From: Wurfbainia villosa
Taxonomy: Eukaryota; Streptophyta; Magnoliopsida; Zingiberales; Zingiberaceae
Direction of reading: 5' to 3'
NCBI GenBank assembly: GCA_025175895.1
Contig: CM045991.1
Coordinates: forward strand, 82,075,174-82,139,173
DNA length: 64,000 nucleotides
Of this stretch, positions 45,123 to 56,807 are shown piece by piece; within the stretch, counting starts at the first letter, position 1; each line of letters starts with the position of its first letter. A program made the translations under genes and the position numbers. The notes beneath the pieces are model-generated. The model did no database searches. It saw only the letters and a program-made list of their open reading frames with translations, and had not been told where the DNA came from.

Positions 45123-46560
45123 TGTAGGATCGAATTACTCCGAAAGAGGGGGGTGAATCTCAGAATTTATAAAACATTCTTTAGATTTTGAAAACTTATT
45201 TTTTTATTTTGAAATACGAATACACAGCGAAATTGAAATAAGATAGAGACAAGCTTTTTACTTGGTTCACAACCCTAGTCGGGTTGCTACTCCAAGGTCC
45301 ATAGCTCTTCCGAGAGCTACCTCGATGGGAAATCACTATAATACCCTCCAACTCGAGATCTTTCAACTTCGGAGGGATTCGCTTTTTACAAATAATAAGA
45401 GATATGTAACACTCTACCCTCTCTTTGAAATTGAGTACATAAAAAGCGAAATTAATACAAGCAAATTAAACTAAATTGTATCGACACTTTTAAAGCCTTT
45501 GAGTTAGGCACGGAGTGTCGGAAATGCATCTTCGTCGAAGGATGAAGCTTCTGTGGATGACGAAAAATAGTGGCAACACTTGGACGTAGTAATAGTGTTG
45601 TATTCAGAGCTGGTCTGCCATTTCTTTTATAAACATTTTCTAGTCGACTGGAATATCATCCAGTCGACTCCACATCAGCCAGTCGATATGGAACTTCGGC
45701 ACCTCCAGTCAACTGAACACACCCCAGTCGACTCCAGGTCACCCGTCTCCGTATCGGGAAGTTTATCTTTCCACTCGACTGAACCTCCCCAGTCGACTGA
45801 AACTCTTTCCATCTGTGCTGCCAGATCTTTGATCGATCACCAACTAATCCTTCCAATTAGGTATCCAGTCGACTGATCCATACCCAGTCGACTGGACTTT
45901 AGTCGACTGGAATCCATTCAGTCGACTTATCCCTGCAAAATGAGATTAGCACAAGCAGATAGTATAAAACATGATAGCAGTAGTAATACTGCTCGAACTC
46001 GATTTCTAAGTTTCACCCAGACTTTCCATCAGATCGACACCTAGCTTTGTCCCCCTACAAAGCACTCGGCCTCACCTCTCCACTCGAGGCTTACCTGTCG
46101 GCTGCTCTGTCGGACTTACCATTCTTGACATCCGATATGACCCACCAGGGCTTCCACCAGCTATCCAGTCTACCTGACCCTGTTGGAATTTTTGTCGATT
46201 GTCTGGTCTCTTGACCCAACCGGTCTTCATTGAAAATGTCCGGTCCACTCGACCCATCTGGACTTTATGCCTAGTGTCCGATCCTCCTGATATGTCAAGA
46301 CATCTGTCAAGTATCCGGTCAACATGACCTACTAGGACTTCCTATTTAGCCTGCACACTTAACACTCATATCAGAATACAAGTAAATCCTAACTTTAACT
46401 ATGGTTCATACATCAAAACTAAGGAGTGGTGCTCTCTGCACCAACAAACCATATAGTCAACCCATTGTCAAACAATGGTCAACTCATTGTCAAACATCAA
46501 AACACTACTCGAGTCAAACTCGAGTATGGTCAATCGTGACCTGGATCGATTGCACCATCA
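45123..46560 (-). repeat. 5' LTR of element E (1438 bp, SIRE-like)
   Basis: On the plus strand it starts TGTAGGATCG beside the primer-binding site and ends GATTGCACCATCA. In sense it begins TGATGGTGCAATCG, as in LTR H. TATA-like CTTTTATAAA at 45624-45633 is preceded (in sense) by eight AGTCGACT palindromes in 45640-45925. CTCGAGTCAAACTCGAG is at 46508-46524 near its 5' end. The right flank is the non-element sequence from 46561. Confidence 0.85.
45624..45925 (-). promoter_or_regulatory. LTR E promoter region: eight AGTCGACT palindromes plus TATA box
   Basis: This is the densest array in the window. Exact AGTCGACT occurs eight times in under 300 bases, with further variants, directly upstream (minus sense) of a TATA-like box. 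Regulatory function is inferred from position and repetition. Confidence 0.62.
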
Positions 46561-47209
46561 TCTTCCGCCTTGTACTATTTGATTTATTTTAGGATTTCGT
46601 GAGTATTTATGGCTGCTTTGAGTTTGTGATACCTTAACTTTGGCATCTTCTCCCTAAGATTTAAAAGATTCATGAGTATTTGTCTTTTATTGTTGCATAA
46701 AAAGACTTAAAAGATTCGTTCTTTACCTCTAAATTTAGCCACATATGGTTTAGGATGTATAATTACCCCTTGGAAAATCTACTTGAATTTTTTCAGAAAT
46801 CTTTCAGCTTAGATTGACATTGTGTATTTACTATAGCTCTTATGAATAAATTGTTAGGAATCTATGCAAAGTTTGTATCGATCATTTTAATTATAATATA
46901 ATAATTTTTTTCCTCGCAAATGAATGTGGAAAAAAATTGAAAGTCGGTTTTTTTTTGCCAAGGATACTCATATATCCGAAAAGATTCAATCCAGAAAGAT
47001 TCAATCCAAGCAGCATGATAGGTTAAAACTAATATACATGTCTAGTATGTAAGCTTTTTTCTTTTGTAAACTTAACTTGGATCCAGAGTTTGTGGATTAT
47101 GGCTTCATACTTTCTTTTTTTCATTATTTGTCGATTATGAAAAATTGTAAGAAGATTGATTAGTTGTACTTTAATAATATTTTAATTGGTGTTATTTATA
47201 AGGGTTTAA
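46561..47209. other. AT-rich sequence, nothing recognised
   Basis: About 650 bases of AT-rich DNA, the insertion target of element E. I see no coding or repeat signal. Its right part may belong to the CACTA-like element that follows. Confidence 0.4.
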
Positions 47210-47701
47210 TTAAGTAGTTCATTGTGTAATATAATAGACACTGATTTTGTAGATACAAAAGACAATGATTTTTATTTGTTAATAAAAAGTGATATTTCAT
47301 TTCAAACAACAACATTTTTTATCCATTGTAAAATTGATTATCTATGCTAAAAAGACAACACTTTTAATCCATTGCAAAATTGTTATTTTTGCTAAAAAGA
47401 CAACGCTTTAAATTCGTTGTAAAAGCATTTTCTTTTCTAACAACGACAACACTTTTTTATCCATTGCAAAAGTGTTGTCTTTGCTACAAGGAAAATGCTT
47501 TTTATTTGTTGCAAAAACCTTGTCTACAAAAAAAAGACAACGCTTTTTATCCTTGCAAAAGCATTGTCTTTGCAGGAAAAGACAATACTTTTTATCCGTT
47601 GTCAATGATCGTGCTCTTAACAACAATACTTTTAACAATGCTTTTTTAGCCACATAGACAACGGATAAAAACCATTGTTTATGACCATTTTTCTTGCAGT
47701 G
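47210..47701. mobile_element. CACTA-like DNA transposon end (subterminal repeat array)
   Basis: The right end reads TTTTTCTTGCAGTG, the reverse complement of a CACT(A/G)CAAGAAAA terminal sequence. It is preceded by many copies of words such as AGACAAC, TTTTTATCCRTTG and GCAAAAGCATTGTC in both orientations, the usual subterminal repeats that transposase binds. No transposase is seen and no second terminus with a matching 3-bp duplication is found. It may be a fragment or a short non-autonomous copy. Open frames in the array (47380-47713) come from the repeats. Confidence 0.6.
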
Positions 47702-47952
47702 AATTAACTCCAAACTCTTTCTGGCTTCTTTCCGGTGTTGTGATGGTCTTTCATTTTTATCATATCCCTCTCTCCCTTATTATCTTCCATTATTTCTACT
47801 ATCCCAAGAAAAGTGAGACCATATTTCTTTACTTCACTGCCCGACCTTCCTTATAATTTCTCTAAAACTACCTGACATCCCACAAACACTGAAAAACTCA
47901 CTAATTTTTTGCCCGATCAAGTTCTCATTTCCCTTAGCTAGTCGAGTGGAAA

Positions 47953-49243
47953 ATGGACCTACCACCCCAACCTAACCTAGGGCACTTTAAAGATGACCTA
48001 ACCTACCAAGAGAGGGTCAACATCCTTCATGACCTGAACTTTGATACTAACCTTTTGATAGAGGAAGACTTTCTCTTCTATTTCGAGTTGAGTTCAATGG
48101 AGGTCGAGCTCGCTCTTCTCCCAAGTATTCGACTCAAACCCAACATCTTACTATGATGACTAACTTATCTTTTATCTTCTGTTGTACCTAACACATTGTG
48201 GAGAGCAACAATTAACAAACACATGAAATGGTAGTAACCTCGCTCAAACCCGACCCACCTCCCGAGAATCACTACTTCCCAACCATATCTTCTCTTCTGA
48301 GTCTAACTGACCTTTGTGGCCCTGAAAGAGGACTCAACATCTTCGCTGCCCTAATGAGTCAAGATCCTCTTGGCTTCCCCTCAATCTTATTCCATCACCT
48401 ACTCCACTTGTTGGTGCAAGCACCACACCACATCACGCTTCCACCATAGGAAGAAGAACCAACCTTATCTCCTAGTCGTAGCTCCCCTCTCCATCCCAAC
48501 TATAACTCAAGGGATAGTTTTACCCACCATCCACCCTTAAAAATGATCCTTAGGATTACTATTGGGAGCCTTCTAAAGGTAGAAATTGAGGCTCTCAAGC
48601 ACCTTCCCCTAGTAGCTTTGGCCGATGAGCTAGCCCCCTCAAGTGTTAAGGTAAGGCTATATATCTCCTGTTTAATCTTATAGTCGATGTCTCTTATTCT
48701 CACCTTTTGGTATTTCTCATCTTCTTTCTCAACAACAGAAGATTTTGACGAGCCTACCTGCCTATTTGAAAGATATCACTAACTATAGATTCAAGGAACT
48801 GAGACCCGAGCTCAGTTGGAGCAAAGGACTCAAGAGTTGTAGGATGCATGAGCTGAGGTGAACTTGTACTCAGAGTAGTTCCTCAAATCATAGGCCGAAC
48901 TGAGGGCCTCTGAACATGAGCACCAAGGGGCTGAACAAAGACTGGTCGAGGAGGAGAAGAAAAACTTCCTTCTGACCACCCAGTTGAAGGAAGCCAAAGT
49001 GAAACTTGTCGACTACTAGGCTAGGGAAAACAATATTGGGCTAAGAAGAAGGCCTTTCTTGTGTCTCCAAAATTCTTTGACCTCCTCGATAGTCGCTCTG
49101 ACTTCCTTTTTTCACAAGGCTTCAAAGGGGTAGTCCAACAATTCAAGGAGGTTGGGTATCCTCCCAAAGAGGCTTTTGTTGAATTTCTAAATCCTTATAA
49201 GATCTTGGATAGCATTCCTCAGAAGAAGTTTGACTTAGATTGA
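47953..49243 (+). pseudogene. unrecognised gene-like relic, possibly with an intron
   Basis: Three open stretches lie on one strand: 47953-48156 (MDLPPQPNLGHFKDDLTYQE...), 48228-48449 and 49061-49243 (MSPKFFDLLDSRSDFLFSQ..., then GYPPKEAF and an end KKFDLD). A possible intron at about 48649-48739 has GTAAGG at its start and CAACAG at its end; joining it leaves NYRFKELRPELSW in frame. The last stretch faintly recalls C-termini of plant transposon-associated proteins, but I cannot name the family. Stops between the pieces suggest decay. It could also be old gypsy gag. Confidence 0.35.
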
Positions 49244-49582
49244 AGATAAATTTTTTTTCTCTTTTTTGTAAGAGTTGTAAGAAAAACTCAAAATTGTAAC
49301 TTCGAACTAGTATAAAAACTTATATTTTCTCACTTCTTCTATTGTGTATCCTTGATGTCTTTCTAGAATGTCTTCAAATCCAACCATTCTTCAAGTCATA
49401 TTTGAAAAGGAAAGAGAGATAGGTTTCTTTAGGAACATACTAGCTCGAGTTGGTGATTCTTTTCTTACTGAAATTTGAATTAGTCACTACAAGATATCGG
49501 TGAACCCATCCACGACTATGAAAAGTTGTACGAGAGTCAAGCCTAGGTTGAGTTCTAAGGCAGTCTCTTGAGATGTACAGAG

Positions 49583-49589
49583 TGTTGGG
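49583..49589 (-). repeat. left tip of LTR H, separated by element G
   Basis: The seven bases TGTTGGG end in ttggg, which is repeated at 61262-61266 after element G and then continues GGGCCATTGGATGC. The joined sequence matches the start of a SIRE-like LTR (compare TGTTGGGGATCG in LTR B). The tip shows where G landed. Confidence 0.7.
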
Positions 49590-51822
49590 TGTTAGTAATA
49601 TATGAGAGATGTCCTAAGGCAATCGCCTTATGTTTGAACCATTTATATGATAAATGAAGATTCACTATTTGAGTATATATGTTTTCATGTATTTGATTAG
49701 ATCTTAAACTCATTTACTGAATGTCCACAATACGATTCACAACATGAGAGAATTTATGATTGGATCACAACTAGTGAGTATCTCTACATGTGTAATTGTG
49801 ATGTATTGGAATTATCCCTAGTCGATGAATTGATGGATTTGAACACCATCAGTCTTACAGACTAGCACGAGATATATTCCTTGGTGTATCCAAGCAGCTG
49901 ATTCTCACTGGCTGGATATTTTGTGATGTTCGGAGTTAATCGTGGATGCTAGTTATGGTAACTAGTTCATTGGAGTGACAAGCTGTAAAATTTCATATGG
50001 TTCTCTACATATATAGATATGTCAATGAAGTTCTTACTGCAGCTTAAGTGCGATGTTTCTTTGACTTGCGGTATTCAAGTCATCTTGGTCATGAAGACTT
50101 ATGCTTTGACATCTTAAGCAAGCATCTCTGAGGATATGTGGACCCGGAATGATTGGGTATAAGTTGAAGTGATCGAAGGTGTTTGAATAGCCTATAAAGG
50201 ATTCACCACTCCTTGCGAGGAGATGTATACCCATGGCCTCTCGTCGGATTGTTACTAAAGTCTTTGGTCAAAGCATTACATGTTTAGTGTAAGGTACTCT
50301 TGGATACATGTGCAGTAACTAGAATCCGTAGGACGAGGAAATGATACTTGGGCTAGGTGTGACGTAGTCAACCTAGTGGGGACTGACACTATAGACCATG
50401 TCCTAAACCAAGTGGGTATAAGATGCGTGAAGGGAACGTGTCACAATTCATTGTAGCTGCTGAAGGGTTTCATAAATAGTTCTGGATCAACCGTTGATCT
50501 TTTCGGTTAATTGGGGATCATGATGTACTACTAGGTGCTACTCATGATCATTCTATAATTAATAGTTAATTATACACAACCAATATAAATCAAGAACCTA
50601 TTTGGTCACACACACAATGAGCGTAATCCGAAAGATTTAAAACGAGCTTGAGAATGGGATTCCCAGACCAAGAGAAACTAGGTTTGGTTGGACCAAACAA
50701 GGATCGAGCATGAAATTGTTTTAGTCGCAATGGAAGTGTGGATGGGCCATGTCTTATGAAGACATGATGGATGAACCAAATTGGTTTGGTTCTAATCCAA
50801 TGGTGAAGAATAAACCAAAGGGGTTTGGTTTGTTTTAAACGAATGAACCAAAGTTGGTTTGGTTCGTTTTAACTTAAAATTGACCAACTCGGTTCGGTTT
50901 ATGTTAACTTAAGTTAATGGAGCGGGTTAACGGGTTTTTGGTTATGATCCAATAATCGTTAGAAGAATATGTTCTCTATAAAAATAGGGCTTAAGGGTTT
51001 TGTGAAATCCTAATCCTATTTTTTGGTGCTTCCCCCTCCCTCTCTTCTCCTTGCCGCCGCCCAACCTTGTTGCTGCCCAACCTTGTTGCCGCCCAGCCCT
51101 TGTGCCGCCGTCCAATCTATTGTCGACATCCAAGCTCTTGTCAGCGATCCTCCGGCGACCCTCCGACGACCCTCCGACGACTTCCCTTGCCTCAAGTGAC
51201 CAAGGGCGGCCAGCCATCCTCTTTGGGCCGGCGCAACCCCTCCACCAATCTGTCCAAAATTCTAGAGAGCTTTCTTCCTTCGTGTTGGAGCATCATTTGG
51301 ACAACATTTGGAGCTCTGACAGTAGCTACCTTACTGGGGATTTGATCTCCGGTAATCCTCATAGGTGGAGGATGAAGGATTCGTCAAACGGTTGACAAAT
51401 ACCTCTCCGGAGAAGCGAGTTTTGGGGACTCATTTTTGAATCCGAATTTTGATTCGGATTGTGATCTTCTCTCGATCACATCGTCTTTGATATGAGGCTA
51501 GTGACTCGTACAAAGACGAGGCTTGTGGCTTTGTGAAGTCATCCCGACGATACTCAACGTTGATACGGATAGAGGTGATTCTAGCGAGAGTCGCTCCGGT
51601 TGATGCCTTTTCCGATACACGTGATACGTCAGGTATACGTAAAGTAATTTTATTTTATTGCAAAATTTGAAACTACGATTATGTCTACACATGCTGTACT
51701 ATGCATGCGTGTGGTGTGTGTGATGTAATAAATTAGATTTATTACTTTTTATTTCTTCCGCTGCGCAAATGTTTACCAAACATGTTCGAACACGCACTCG
51801 CCGTGGTGCTGGAAACTCAACA
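49590..51822 (+). repeat. 5' LTR of element G (2233 bp)
   Basis: TATAAAAA is at 50977-50984. Upstream, 50773-50866 holds three palindromes of type AACCAAAnnGGTTTGGTT. Downstream of TATA are CT-rich short frames (51051-51395), different from those in the 3' LTR and the solo copy. It is the reference copy for the solo LTR at 24818-27047. Confidence 0.93.
50773..50984 (+). promoter_or_regulatory. LTR G promoter region: AACCAAA/TTTGGTT palindromes plus TATA box
   Basis: GAACCAAATTGGTTTGGTTC (50773-50792), a similar block at 50812-50831 and another at about 50845-50864 are near-palindromes at roughly 35-40 bp spacing. The TATA box is at 50977-50984. The same blocks occur at 60224-60320 in the 3' LTR. 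Confidence 0.6.
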
Positions 51823-51823
51823 G

Positions 51824-51835
51824 TGGTATAGAGCC
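51824..51835 (+). promoter_or_regulatory. primer-binding site of element G
   Basis: TGGTATAGAGCC just after the LTR end, one base short of the tRNA-Met site TGGTATCAGAGCC. Confidence 0.82.
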
Positions 51836-51879
51836 CAGGTTGTGTTTCGACATAATCGTAACATTATTTTGCGATAGTC

Positions 51880-52300
51880 GTAATTGTATTTATGGAAATT
51901 TTCTACTTTTGGAAAGTTTAGAAGTATTTATGGAAATTTTCTAATTTTGGAAAGTCTAGAAGTATTTACGGAAATCTTTTACTTTTCGAAAATTTAGAAG
52001 TATTCATGGAAATTAACAATTTCCATAAATAAAATATTTGATTAGATTTGGAAATTTGTTTCCTAATTTAATCATGATTTGATTTGGGAATTAAATCTAA
52101 AACATATTTTATTTCCATAAATAGTTTTGAGAATTTAGGAAATTTGTTTACTAAATTAAATTTGACTTTCCTTAATTAACACTTTCCATAAATAAAATAT
52201 GTGATTAGATTTGGAAATTTGTTTTCTAATTTAATCATGATTTGATTTGGGGAATCAAATATCAAACATATTTTATTTCCATAAATAGTTATGACATATA
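51880..52300 (+). repeat. AT-rich tandem repeats in the element G leader
   Basis: A unit of about 45 bp with TTATGGAAATTTTCTA and GGAAAGTTTAGAAG repeats three times (51889-52020). A longer unit of about 165 bp with TTTCCATAAATAAAATAT and TTGGAAATTTGTTT follows twice (from about 52016 and 52182). Non-coding. Confidence 0.8.
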
Positions 52301-52518
52301 TAGAAATTTTGTACATGTCATAATTGTATGCCATATAATTGCATTAGATGCATATCTTTATGTCATGCATGTCGTGACATGTAGATGTATGCCATGCCAT
52401 GTAGATAATAGTTATTTGCATACAAAAAGGATGAGACATAAAAACCCTTACTCAATATTAAAGCCTACATCTTCTATTAATATGGTTAGAACCAGAGTTC
52501 TATTTCCTGTTTGGGTTG

Positions 52519-52926
52519 TTGGACTCTCTCCAAGCCTGGCTCGAACTAGAACATGTTCAAACCATGGAATAGTTTAATACTAATATGGTAAGATTCAGAG
52601 GTCAATCATTAGCTTTGGTTGTTGGACTCTCTCCAAGTCGGGCTAATTGGTTAAATGCGCTCTAACCATATTAAAACTATTTCTCTATTAATGGGTTGGT
52701 TTTAACCTGGCATCGGCTTGTTGGACTCTCCAAGGTCGATGTGAAGGGAGGTGAAGTTGGGTGTTATGCATATGATGCATACTTGTTAATGAGTTAACAA
52801 CCCGAAGTATGTGTGAACATTCAATTAGTTGATAGCACATTGTGATAGTTGCATATATGTGATATGCAATTGGTATATTTGATACCTACCATCATAGCTA
52901 TAAATGTCTTGTTGGACCCTCTCCAA
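52519..52926 (+). repeat. four copies of a TTGGA-loop-TCCAA hairpin motif in the G leader
   Basis: TTGGACTCTCTCCAA at 52519-52533 and 52622-52636, TTGGACTCTCCAA at 52721-52733 and TTGGACCCTCTCCAA at 52912-52926. Each can fold to a 5-bp stem TTGGA/TCCAA. The loops vary (CTCTC, CTC, CCCTC) while the stems do not. All lie between the primer-binding site and gag. A role in RNA packaging or dimerisation is inference. Confidence 0.7.
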
Positions 52927-53109
52927 GGTTGTTCATATCTATGTTGGATATCAGCCCATTCGGAGATGGACCTACGATCTCCCGAAGTGATTTTGGGATT
53001 TTTTGAAATTTAAAAAATGAATGGGACTTATAAATGTATGTTGATGCATTTAAAATCATCTTTCTCATATATGCTCGATTTGTATTTCTATATTAATCGC
53101 TTGATCATA

Positions 53110-53714
53110 ATGTCTTTGAATTTGTGCTGTATTTTGAATTTGAATAAATTGACTGGACTGAACTTCTTGGACTGGCTTAGAAACTTGAGAATTATTCTCA
53201 AGGTAGAAAAGCTTGTGAATGTCCTCGAAGAGCCTCTTCCCACCCGTCCTAGTGATGACGCAACTCTGGACCAATTGTTGGCCTATCAGAAACATGTGAG
53301 TGATTCTGAACTAGTGAGTTGCATCATCCTAGCCGTGATGGTACCTGAGCTATGGAAGTAGCATGAGCATATGGATGCTCATACCATAGTCCTTCATCTT
53401 TATGATTTGTTTGATGAGCGAGTGAGATTCGAAAGGTTCGAAGTCTCCAAGCTCCTCTTCACCTCTGAGATGCAAGAAGGTTCATTTGTCGTACTGCTCA
53501 ACATGTTGAAGACTGTGGAGCCTTCTGAGAAGCATGAGCAGGGGACGGTGCTATTAGTTGGTTCCTCAAAGAAAGGTTCTAAGATGAAGTTAAAGGAATA
53601 GCAGAAGGGGAAGAAGAAAAAGGCTAAAAAGGCAGAACCAGCTCAAAAAGAGCACTTGCCATCATTATGGCGAGGAGGGTCATTGGTGAAGAAACTGCAA
53701 GATTTATCTTGAGT
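53110..53714 (+). pseudogene. element G gag, broken
   Basis: An ATG at 53110 gives MSLNLCCILNLNKLTGLNF, DWLRNLRIILKVEKLVNVLE and a stop at about 53359 where a Q/W is expected before HEHMDAHTIVLHLYDLF. It continues VRFERFEVSKLLF, then a lysine-rich segment with a stop at about 53599. The zinc-knuckle region near 53660 (CHHYGEEGHW) is frameshifted and has lost a cysteine. Much shorter than normal gag, so an internal part is deleted around 53490. Confidence 0.85.
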
Positions 53715-53716
53715 CC

Positions 53717-56700
53717 ATGAAGAAGAATAAGGCATCAGATGCCCCATTTTCTTCAGATATCTTCGTTATTGATTGTCATTCTGTTTCCTCAAACACTTGG
53801 GTATTGGATACTGAGTGTGGCTCACATATATGTAATGACATACAAGGGCTAAGGAATAGAAGAAGACTTGTCAAGGGAGAGTCAAATTTACGTGTTGGGA
53901 ATGGAGCAAAGGTTGCTGCACTCGCCATTGGAACGTCTTTGTTGAGACTCCCTATAGGACTTGTCTTAGAAGTGGAAAATTGCTTTTATGTTCCTTTATT
54001 GATAAAGAACATCATTTCTATTTCTTGTTTGAATAGAAATGGGTACCATTTAACTTTTAGTAACAATTGTTGTTACATAACTTTGAATGGAGTTCTTTAT
54101 AGGACTGGAACTTTAAGCAATGGTATTTATATGTTGGACATATACGATGACATTTTCAATATCGAAGCGAGCAACAAGTGTGCTCAAAAAAGATAATCAA
54201 TTAGCCTCCTACATGTGGCATTGTCGTCTTGGCCATGTAAGCAAGAAACACATGTCCGATTTACACCGATGTGGAATTCTGTAATCGTTTGAATTAGATT
54301 CATACGATACATGCGAATCATGCTTTAAAAACAAGATGACTAAGTTACCTTTTACGGGAAAAGGTGAACGGGTGGGAGAGTTGCTAGGTCTAATACATAA
54401 TGATGTATGTTGACCTAAGTCAAATCAAGCTCTAGGAGGCTATAGCTACTTCATTACCTTCACCGATGATCACTCACGGTTTGGGTATGTGTTCTTGATG
54501 AAACACAAGTCTGAAGCCTTTGAAAGGTTCAATGAATTCAGAAATGAAGTAGAGAAACAACATGACAAGAGTATTAAAATACTTCGATCGGATCGAGGTG
54601 GTGAATACTTAAGTCAATAGTTTCTAGATTATCTAAGAGACAATGGTATATTGTCTCAATGGACTTCGTCATATACACCGCAGCATAATGGTGTATTTGA
54701 GAGGCATAACCGGACCTTGTTGGACATGGTCAGGTCAATGATGAATCATGTAAATCTTCCCAAGTCCTTTTGGGGCTATGTACTTCAGCCAGCTGTTTAC
54801 TTGCTAAACTGAATGCCAACCAAGGTAGTCTCTACTACTCCATATGAGATATGGAATAGTAAGAAACTTCATGTATCTTACTTGAAGATATGGGGTTGTC
54901 CTACTTATGTGAAGCGGACTGTATCAGACAAATTGGATGCTAAGTCTGATAAATGTCTATTTGTTGGATACCCTAAGGAAATAAGGGGTTACCAATTCTA
55001 TCATCCTATGGAGCAAAAGGTGTTTGTTTCAAGGCATGTTGTGTTTCTAGAGAAAGAGTTTCTCTTGCAAGAAAATAGTGGGAGTGTCGTTGAGCTTGAG
55101 GAGGCTCGAGAGACTCAAATAGACATTGATGAGATACCTGGTGAAGAACCACAACCGATAACTCACAGTGATGAGCCATCGATTGGACAAATTGTGACAC
55201 CAGATCTTTGTAGATCTGGTAGAACATGCAACATTCCTGAGAGATATGAATTTCTCGTAAGTGAATCGAACGATGTGTTACTTATTGATGATGAGGAGCC
55301 TATCAGTTATGAAGAAGTTCTGAAAAGTTCATAAAGGGATAAATGGCTTAACGCCATAAAGTCAGAAATGGATTCCATGTATGAAAATCAAGTTTGGAAC
55401 TTGGTTGACCCACTTGAAGGCATAAAGCCTATAGGGTGCAAGTGGGTTTCCAAGAAGAAAACCGACATGGATGGTAATGTGATTACCTATAAGGCTAGAT
55501 TAGTGGTGAAAGGGTATCGTCAAAAGCAAGGTGTTGATTATGACGAGACCTATTCACCTGTTGTTATGCTTAAATCCATTCAGATGCTCCTGACCATAGC
55601 GGCTCATTATGATTATGAGATATGACAAATGGATGTGAAAATAGCTTTCCTTAATAGAAACCTACTTGAGGACGTGTATATGATACAGCTTGAGGGTTTC
55701 ACATCGGTTGATAAAACCAAGGTATGCAAACTGCGACGGTCCACATATGGACTAAAGCAAGCATCCAGGAGCTGGAATATCCATTTTGATGAGACAATCA
55801 AAAAGTTTGATTTCTCACAAAATTCGAACGAACCTTGTGTGTACAAGATGGTTAGTGGGAGTGCAGTCTGTTCCTAGTATTAAATGTCGATGACATATCA
55901 CTTATAGAAAACAATGATTCTGTCTTACAGTCAGTTAAAATTTGGTTTTCCAAGATGTTCTCCATGAAAGACCTGGGAGAAGCAACCACATCCTCGGGAT
56001 TAAGATATATAGAGATAGATTGAATCGGTTGCTTGGTCTTTCGCAGTCTACATATATAGACCAAGTGCTAAAAGGTTTAGCATGTCAGAATCTGAGAAAG
56101 GCTTTCTACCCATCAAACATGGGATACACCTTTTGAAGTCTACGTGTTTGCGCATAGAAGACGAGAGGATTTACATGAATAAGATTCCCTATGCATCTGC
56201 AATAGGATCTATCATGTATGCTATGTTATGTACGAGGCCCGATGTATCGTAAGCTCTGAGTGTCACAAGAAGATACCAACCTGATCCAGGAATGAATCAT
56301 TGGGTGACTATTAAGATGATCCTTAAGTACTTGAGAAGAACTAAGGATGTGTTCCTAATATATGGAGAAGAAGACATAGTGATACACGGGTATATGGATG
56401 CCAGCTTCCAGACATACAAGCATGATTCCAGGTCTCAGTCTGGGTACGTGTTCACCTTGAATGGAGGCGCAATAAGTTGGAAAGGTTCCAAGCTTGACAC
56501 TATAGCGGATTCTACCACTGAGGCAGAATACATTGCAGCTTCGGAAGCATCAAAGGAAGCGGTTTGGATTAAGAAGTTAATTTCTGAACTTGATGTGGTC
56601 TCATCAATGATCCAAACATGTGCTTCGCTGCTATCATTTGATCAGAGAGATCATTAGTAGGAAGGAAATACAAATCGAGAAGATTCCCACTGAAAGGAAC

Positions 56701-56793
56701 TTAGCAGATCCTTTAACTAAGGCATTACCTTAAAGTAAGTTTGAGGGTCATGTTAGAGCTTATGGTATTAGATACCGTAGCGATTGGCATTAG
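53717..56793 (+). pseudogene. element G protease-integrase-RT-RNase H, broken
   Basis: Protease: WVLDTECGSHICN near 53800, with DTE for the catalytic DTG. GAG-pre-integrase zinc site WHCRLGH ... CESCFKNKM (54214-54335). Integrase: HNDVC, LRSDRGGEYL (about 54585) and VFERHNRT (about 54695), then KIWGCPTYVKRTVSDK. Reverse transcriptase: KPIGCKWVSKKKTDMDGN, YKARLVVKGYRQKQG (55440-55525), MDVKIAFLNRNLLEDVYM, and NVDD at 55883-55894 in place of YVDD. RNase H: GYMDASFQ, ADSTTEAEYIAASEASKEA (56510-56570), ending at TAG 56791-56793. Stops near 54620, 54810, 55333 and 55624, and heavy frameshifting at 55870-56290. Confidence 0.9.
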
Positions 56794-56807
56794 GCCAAGT
56801 GGGAGCT

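Noticed and set aside
49485..49494. CACTACAAGA as a possible left terminus of a CACTA element
   Set aside because: The following bases (TATCGGTG) do not match the 47701 terminus, no subterminal repeats follow and no matching partner end or 3-bp duplication was found.
51051..51395. Proline-rich frames downstream of the G-family LTR TATA (also 60472-60834 and minus strand 25135-25557)
   Set aside because: The three copies use different frames and ends. They are untranslated leader or LTR sequence at best.
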